From positions 1 to 26,004 of the forward strand of contig JAFKKW010000461.1 of assembly GCA_017304275.1 (NCBI GenBank): a stretch of DNA of 26,004 nucleotides, written 5' to 3'. The position numbers and the translations under genes are program-made. The notes under the pieces were generated by a model. It ran no database searches. It was given only the letters and a program-made list of their open reading frames with translations, and was not told the origin of the DNA. This document shows, piece by piece, positions 22,016 through 26,004 of this stretch. Source of the DNA: Hyphomicrobiales bacterium (GTDB taxonomy: Bacteria; Pseudomonadota; Alphaproteobacteria; Rhizobiales; Hyphomicrobiaceae). Each line of letters begins with the position of its first letter. The first letter of the stretch is position 1.

Positions 22016-23696
22016 TTCCCGCGACGCGTGGGTCTTTGTGCATACCCCGTCGTCGCACGATGCGAGAGCCGTTGCCGGTCTCATCGAACGGGGGAGTCTG
22101 CGTGCGCAAGTCCTTGCAGGCTTATCAACCCTCGCCGACGAGATGTCTGCCGGGGCCGGAGCACTCCTTCTCTCCGAGGAATCCATTGCCGACTACGCAC
22201 AAAGACAACTTCTCGTCGACGCGCTCGAAAGCCAGCCGGCTTGGTCCGAAATACCCGTTCTCATCATAGGGTCGAGTCATGGCCGCAGGAATGGCGCTGC
22301 CGCTCAGTTTCACGTCGGCGATTATGCAAACGTGGTGCTGCTTGAGCGTCCTCTTCGCTTTGCGAGCCTCTTGAGTGCGCTGAAATCGGCGCTTCGGGCG
22401 CGGAGGAAGCAGTATCAAATCAGAGACTATCTTATTGAGCGACAACAGCATGAAGCCGAACTACAAAGCCTTAACGCCTCGCTCGAGCACCGCGTGCAAG
22501 AGAGAACAAAGGCACTTGAGCTGGCTCACCGAAGCCGAGAGCAAGCGGAGCGGGCGCTTCGCGAAGCTCAAAAGACCGAAGCCATAGGTCAGCTCACCGG
22601 TGGCATAGCGCACGACTTCAATAACCTTCTGATGGTATTCACAGGAGGGTTATCTCTGCTCGAGAAGAGATGGGATGATCGGGAGCAGTGCGATTATATT
22701 ATTAAGAGCATGAGGCAGTCGGCCGAGCGCGGGCAGGCTTTGACCAAGCAGTTGCTGGCTTTTGCCCGCAAGATGAAACTCGATCCACAGCCCATCAACC
22801 TTTCAACGCTTCTCGATGAGATGCGCGTGCTGCTGGGCGGCGCGTTGCGTGGAGATATCGAGGTGTCGTTCGAGGTCGGCGAGCGCCTTTGGCCCTTATA
22901 TGCCGACAGGACGCAGGTCGAGCTCGCCCTCCTCAATATTGCCGTCAACGCACGGGACGCGATGCCCCAGGGCGGAGCACTCAAAATTGCAGCCGGCAAT
23001 CAGACGCTCAGCGCCCGCGATGGCAATGACCTTGAAGGTGATTTCGTTGCAATTACGGTAAGCGATACAGGGCGCGGCATCCCCAGTCATCTGCTCGGGA
23101 GGGTATTCGATCCATTTTTTACGACCAAACCGATAGGGAAAGGTACCGGGCTTGGCCTAAGCCAAGTGTTCGGATTTGCGCGGCAATCGGGCGGCACCGC
23201 CACCATCGAAAGCGAAGAGGGCCGTGGCACCCGTGTCACGCTTTTCCTGCCCCGCAGCAGTCATTGCGCGTCGGCGCCCTCGCGTAGTCCGGAAGCGATT
23301 TCGACTCCGCTCGCCCATATGGACAAATCGGTGCTGCTGGTGGAGGACAACGATGAAGTCGCAGGCGTCGGGCTTAGAATGCTTGAGACTTTGGGATTTC
23401 AGGTCTATCGGGCTTCAAATGCCCGGGAGGCTCTGGAGCAGCTGCGCGCTCGGCAGTTCGACGTGCTCTTCAGCGACGTCGTCATGCCCGGCGGTATGAA
23501 CGGCCTTGAGCTTGCGCGCGAAGCAGCGATCCTCTCGCCGCAGATGCCGATTATCCTCGCGTCGGGTTATTCAGATGCACTCCAAACGGGCGGGCACGGC
23601 TTCCCGCTGCTGGAAAAGCCCTATCAGCTCGCAACCTTGGAGCAAGCCTTGCGGAGCGCTCTCGGCCACACCAAACAGATGCCCTCCTCCTCTTAA
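21987..23696 (+). CDS. Hybrid sensor histidine kinase with C-terminal receiver, coupled to kaiC
   Basis: 569 residues from ATG 21987; GTG 21975 or ATG 21993 are alternatives. It overlaps the kaiC end by about 29 bases. The order is: an N-terminal receiver-like domain without a clear phosphoacceptor (about 10-125, DAWVFVHTP, VPVLIIG-like strand), a coiled coil (about 135-190, ending VQERTKALELAHRSREQAERAL), HisKA with phospho-His in LTGGIAHDFNNLL, HATPase with NIAVNARDAMPQGG, DTGRGIP and GTGLGLSQVFGF, then a receiver with LLVEDNDE, phosphoacceptor Asp in FSDVVMPGGMNG and Lys in LLEKPYQ. No membrane segment is present, so it is cytoplasmic. A receiver-like N-terminus fused to a kinase recalls the KaiB-like or pseudo-receiver inputs of clock kinases. 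It is probably the output or partner kinase of the KaiC protein. Confidence 0.88.
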   Translation: MEMAKVRPADSRDAWVFVHTPSSHDARAVAGLIERGSLRAQVLAGLSTLADEMSAGAGALLLSEESIADYAQRQLLVDALESQPAWSEIPVLIIGSSHGRRNGAAAQFHVGDYANVVLLERPLRFASLLSALKSALRARRKQYQIRDYLIERQQHEAELQSLNASLEHRVQERTKALELAHRSREQAERALREAQKTEAIGQLTGGIAHDFNNLLMVFTGGLSLLEKRWDDREQCDYIIKSMRQSAERGQALTKQLLAFARKMKLDPQPINLSTLLDEMRVLLGGALRGDIEVSFEVGERLWPLYADRTQVELALLNIAVNARDAMPQGGALKIAAGNQTLSARDGNDLEGDFVAITVSDTGRGIPSHLLGRVFDPFFTTKPIGKGTGLGLSQVFGFARQSGGTATIESEEGRGTRVTLFLPRSSHCASAPSRSPEAISTPLAHMDKSVLLVEDNDEVAGVGLRMLETLGFQVYRASNAREALEQLRARQFDVLFSDVVMPGGMNGLELAREAAILSPQMPIILASGYSDALQTGGHGFPLLEKPYQLATLEQALRSALGHTKQMPSSS

Positions 23697-23776
23697 AAAA
23701 CGAGAGGCGCCATCGAGGTCACCGGGGGGTCTCAAGGCCGGGCGGAGGCACACAGCGTCTTTTGCATGCATAGGAA

Positions 23777-23801
23777 ACGGGGCGTCCGTCGGACGCCCCG
23801 T
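23777..23801 (+). terminator. Hairpin terminator after the kaiC-kinase operon
   Basis: ACGGGGCGTCCG and CGGACGCCCCGT form a perfect 12-bp stem around a single central base, so in practice a stem of about 11 bp with a 3-base loop. It lies 80 bp after the kinase stop and 54 bp before the convergent DUF1236 gene stop, and could end transcription from both sides. There is no strong T-run. Confidence 0.65.
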
Positions 23802-23854
23802 GACACTTATATCGGGTTGCCGGCTTATGCCAGGATGAGCACGTCCACGATCTC

Positions 23855-24568
23855 TTACGTGCCGGGGTCGACAATCACCACCTTGTCGCCGAAAATAAAA
23901 TACTTATAGCGGCGGTACTCCGGGACAATGATCACGACTTCTTCCGGGACGGCATAGAGCGAGACCGAACGGGGCACAGCCACACCTATGCTCACGTCGA
24001 TGTCGATGTCCTTCACCACCGCTTCAGACCGATGCGAGCGGAAGGCGGATTGCACCTTGGTCCGCTTCTCGCCCGAGAGCTGCGTTATGCTGCCCGAGGG
24101 CTTGTCGGTACCGGCCGTGCCTTCGGAGGTACCGGTCGACCCGTCATCCTTGGTCATGGCTTTGCTGTCAGCCGCATCCTTGGAGCGCTTGTCGCCCTTA
24201 TTCTTAGCGTCCGCTGCATCACGCCCGGCGGTGCCTTCTGAAGTTCCGGTCGCACCCGAACTATCGGGGCCGGCCTTGTCCGTCTTGGCGGTATCGCCGG
24301 CCTTGTCCGACTTGCCGCTGCGGTCCTGGGCTTCCGGACGATCGAGACGATCACCTCGGGCTGCTGGTGGCGAACCGCGCTCGAGCGCACCAGCCCCGGG
24401 TTCCGCACGCGAAGGCATGTCGGCGCCGGAAGGCGGTGCCATTTCTTTGGCGGCGGGAGCGCCGCCGCTTGCGTCAGGCGCCATGCGGTCACTTTGAGCG
24501 AACGCGCCGGTTGCAAGGGAGAGCGCTGCCACACTTGTGCAAAGCAGCAGGGTTGTCTTTGTCATCAT
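23855..24568 (-). CDS. Secreted DUF1236 protein with disordered middle, C-terminus shortened by a stop
   Basis: 237 residues from ATG 24568, with AAGGAG 5 bases upstream. A signal peptide ends at TGAFAQ (about residue 24). Residues 25-165 are low complexity, rich in Ala, Gly, Asp, Lys and Ser, with the phrase GTSEGTAG twice. The C-terminal region (VQSAFRSHRSEAV; GVAVPRSVSLYAVPEEVVIIVPEYRRYKYFIFGDKVVIVDPGT) is a DUF1236 domain, found in periplasmic proteins of Hyphomicrobiales; function unknown. The family usually ends in an E-I-V-D-V stretch. Here a TAA (23855-23857) precedes the codons for EIVDVLILA, which then meet a second TAA at 23825. The last nine residues are thus lost unless the stop is read through. 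A perfect EcfG-type promoter lies 39 bp upstream. Confidence 0.82.
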   Translation of the reverse strand: MMTKTTLLLCTSVAALSLATGAFAQSDRMAPDASGGAPAAKEMAPPSGADMPSRAEPGAGALERGSPPAARGDRLDRPEAQDRSGKSDKAGDTAKTDKAGPDSSGATGTSEGTAGRDAADAKNKGDKRSKDAADSKAMTKDDGSTGTSEGTAGTDKPSGSITQLSGEKRTKVQSAFRSHRSEAVVKDIDIDVSIGVAVPRSVSLYAVPEEVVIIVPEYRRYKYFIFGDKVVIVDPGT

Positions 24569-24606
24569 TGTTACTCCTTTTTGGCCGAATCCCCCCGCAG
24601 AGACTG

Positions 24607-24631
24607 AACGGCGGTCGAACCGCAACGTTCC
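24607..24631 (-). promoter_or_regulatory. EcfG-type general-stress promoter for the DUF1236 gene
   Basis: On the minus strand: GGAAC (24627-24631), 16 bp, CGTT (24607-24610). The ATG at 24568 is 38 bp after the -10. It lies just outside the stop of the upstream 79-residue gene. Confidence 0.75.
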
Positions 24632-24663
24632 GGGTGGAAACTGCAAATGCAGAACCGACGGCC

Positions 24664-24903
24664 TCAATGAAGTAAATACGACCTATTGTTTTCGCGCCAG
24701 GCCGCCACGCGATACTCCTCCGTCACGGACGCGAGCCGCTCTGCATAAAGGCGGTTCACGCCTCGGTACAACAACAACAGAATGTGCATGGCGCGGGCCA
24801 TATCCAAGTGTGGGGGCGGCTCGCGAAGCTGTGCTTCATATTCGGCAATACGCTCTTCACCCTCGATGATCATCGCGTCTAGCTGGTCGGCATCGGTACT
24901 CAT
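24664..24903 (-). CDS. Small soluble protein of unknown function (79 aa)
   Basis: 79 residues from ATG 24903, chosen because GGAGG lies 5-6 bases upstream; the open frame extends further but would cover its own promoter. The protein is acidic to neutral and helical (ADQLDAMIIEGEERIAEYEAQLREP; MARAMHILLLLYRGVNRLYAERLASVTEEYR), with no signal peptide or membrane segment. I do not recognise a family. An EcfG-type motif sits 34 bp upstream. It diverges from the helix-turn-helix gene at 25050. Confidence 0.68.
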   Translation of the reverse strand: MSTDADQLDAMIIEGEERIAEYEAQLREPPPHLDMARAMHILLLLYRGVNRLYAERLASVTEEYRVAAWRENNRSYLLH

Positions 24904-24937
24904 GATGTCCTCCGATCTGCGCCGGGCTTTATCCGCT

Positions 24938-24963
24938 AACGGCTGACACCGGGGCCATGTTCC
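24938..24963 (-). promoter_or_regulatory. EcfG-type general-stress promoter for the 79-residue protein
   Basis: On the minus strand: GGAAC (24959-24963), 17 bp, CGTT (24938-24941). The spacer is one base longer than in the other three, which is within the accepted 16-17 range. The ATG at 24903 lies 34 bp after the -10. Confidence 0.7.
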
Positions 24964-25049
24964 GGTCAGCGTTCCACGGGGGCACAAGCCATGCTCGCCG
25001 GCCACCGCAGCGAGTTCCTGCAGATGATTGGCTCGCAGAGCGAGGCATT

Positions 25050-25652
25050 TTGAGCAAACCGTATGCAACCGGGTTGCGATATTCCGACCACCCGTTCAGG
25101 CTAACGCCTGCAAGGAAAGTGACGGCAATCTCCCACTTGTGGCCCTTGTTGCGCGAAGGACAGGACCCCGACAGCCTTGCCGCTCGTGTGGCGTATCACC
25201 TCCACCGCACGCATAATCGTACCACCGCCCTCACCCGTGCCGGCCTTGCGGCAGACCGTTCCTTCGCAAGTGATGTTGTGCAAGGACGCCTGCCCCTTAC
25301 GCAATCCGACGTGGAGTTCATCGCTGGCCGGCTCGCACTCCCGTCCTCGGAATTGACCAGGCCACTCACCCCTGAGGAGCAGGAGGCGTGGGCATTCTAC
25401 AGAACCAGCGGCCGTAACAGACGTGCGGTTTGGGAGCGGGCGCGTTCAGTTTGGCAAAGGCATGGCCTCGCCGATAACGCCGCGGCCAACGCGATGGGCC
25501 TCTCAAGGACGGCCTTATCGAATATCTTTTCCGGGCACAACAGCGCTGTGCTGCGGCACGACCAAGCTGCCAAACTGGCGATAGCCATCGGCAATCCCGA
25601 TTTGCCTTCGCTGCTTATCGAAGGATTGAAAGAGACACCCTCTCGCGCCTAG
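25050..25652 (+). CDS. Probable helix-turn-helix DNA-binding protein
   Basis: 200 residues if begun at TTG 25050 (LSKPYATGLRYSD; GAGG just upstream). An ATG at 24957 in the same frame adds 31 arginine-rich residues but overlaps the divergent EcfG-type promoter, so I prefer the TTG. The C-terminal third has a helix-turn-helix look: AVWERARSVWQRHGLADNAAANAMGLSRTALSNIFSGHNSAVLRHDQAAKLAIAIG, like Xre-type domains. A second similar unit may lie at about 70-130 (LTRAGLAADRSFASDVVQGRLPLTQSDVEFIAGRLALPSSEL), so the protein may hold two such folds. I do not recognise a named family. Its place just before a coupling protein gene suggests a regulator of the element's transfer genes, which is inference. 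Confidence 0.65.
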   Translation: MSKPYATGLRYSDHPFRLTPARKVTAISHLWPLLREGQDPDSLAARVAYHLHRTHNRTTALTRAGLAADRSFASDVVQGRLPLTQSDVEFIAGRLALPSSELTRPLTPEEQEAWAFYRTSGRNRRAVWERARSVWQRHGLADNAAANAMGLSRTALSNIFSGHNSAVLRHDQAAKLAIAIGNPDLPSLLIEGLKETPSRA

Positions 25653-25784
25653 CCAGTGCGAGTGTTGCACAAAAGGCTCGCATGTATACCCACGTACTAA
25701 AAAGAAATCGCTTGCAGCCAAATGTGGCAAGCTTCCGCCACAGCGCGACGGATACTGACCGGTTTCAATCACCGGGTCCGCGTT

Positions 25785-26004
25785 ATGAGTTCAATCATAA
25801 ATCTCCAACCGTCGCCGCCCCACGGTCTGTTGCTCGGGTGCTCCAGGGCTGCAAAAGCGAAGCCGGTCTTGGACGACGGGCATGAGGGCCACCTCATCAC
25901 GATAGCTCCGACCGGAGCAGGCAAAGGGGTGTCGTGCATCATCCCTGCCCTGCTGACATGGCGGGGGCCGGCGGTGGTGGTCGACCCCCGCGGCGAGAAC
26001 TACG
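25785..26004 (+). CDS. VirD4/TraG-type conjugation coupling protein, N-terminal part (cut by window edge)
   Basis: The ATG at 25785 opens a frame that runs off the window after 73 codons. It carries Walker A in APTGAGKGVS (about 43-52), then CIIPALLTWRGPAVVVDPRGENY. This is the nucleotide-binding start of VirD4/TraG/TraD coupling ATPases, where the usual phrase is GKGVG, IP-LL-W and D-KGEN. Such proteins feed relaxase-bound DNA into a type IV secretion channel. The usual N-terminal membrane segments ahead of Walker A are missing, since only about 40 residues precede it. This may be a soluble variant or a shortened copy. It marks the start of a conjugation region to the right. Confidence 0.82.
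   Translation, partial: MSSIINLQPSPPHGLLLGCSRAAKAKPVLDDGHEGHLITIAPTGAGKGVSCIIPALLTWRGPAVVVDPRGENY

Noticed and set aside
23988..24497. Plus-strand open frame opposite the DUF1236 gene
   Set aside because: It mirrors the low-complexity region of a real secreted protein on the other strand and has no start signals.
1..26004. CRISPR arrays, rRNA genes and intact tRNA genes
   Set aside because: I saw no regularly spaced repeats and no rRNA or whole tRNA; only the tRNA-Arg 3' half at 2452-2497 is present.

Overview
The window looks like part of a chromosome of a GC-rich alphaproteobacterium, probably from the Hyphomicrobiales (Bradyrhizobium/Rhodopseudomonas/Hyphomicrobium-like). The clues are the codon use, an alphaproteobacterial SOS box (GTTC-N7-GTTC), general-stress EcfG-type promoters (GGAAC-N16/17-CGTT), a DUF1236 protein, and a stand-alone two-domain KaiC-like protein paired with a histidine kinase. 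No marker here fixes the species.

Layout. (1) Positions 1-2335 are host flank: the start of an Mrp-type cation/proton antiporter subunit A gene and an unknown membrane-anchored protein gene, both on the minus strand. (2) At 2452-2497 lies the 3' half of a tRNA-Arg(ACG) gene with no 5' half, followed by the N-terminal half of a tRNA-type tyrosine integrase. I read this as the left attachment site of an integrative, probably conjugative, element that runs rightward past the window end. (3) The integrase is fused in frame to the middle of an ArdC-like antirestriction protein. That gene is then split in two, with its 5' part ending at 3168 and its 3' part resuming at 15413/15419.

(4) The insertion that splits ardC is a mobile element of about 12.25 kb (3169-15418). 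Its ends can be read to the base: the hexamer GTCGCC stands at both junctions, the ends carry imperfect inverted repeats (TTATCTGGACGGTCTG and TTATCCTGACAGTCTG), and removing the insert restores the ArdC frame. It carries three translationally coupled tyrosine recombinase genes at its left end. Its cargo is two secreted-protein genes and a minus-strand operon: TetR regulator, small His-rich secreted protein, HlyD adaptor, FtsX-like permease, ABC ATPase and class II glutamine amidotransferase. The promoter and operator of that operon lie just inside the right end. The arrangement resembles Tn554 and recombinase-in-trio (RIT) elements, but with cargo.

(5) 15413-18836 holds a DNA-damage module: the ardC 3' remnant, an SRAP (YedK/HMCES) gene, umuDC, and a minimal ATP-dependent DNA ligase. 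umuD and the ligase diverge from one SOS box. (6) 18842-24903 holds a stress-signalling cassette: a decayed ribbon-helix-helix gene, a small membrane protein, an HWE/HisKA_2 histidine kinase, a double-domain KaiC-like ATPase, an overlapping hybrid histidine kinase, a secreted DUF1236 protein and a 79-residue protein. Four transcription units in it carry a perfect EcfG-type promoter motif. (7) 25050-26004 holds a probable helix-turn-helix protein and the start of a VirD4/TraG coupling protein, the first conjugation gene seen.

Taken together, an integrative element with a broken integrase has acquired SOS-controlled DNA repair genes and a stress-response cassette, and has been invaded by a three-recombinase transposon carrying an exporter.
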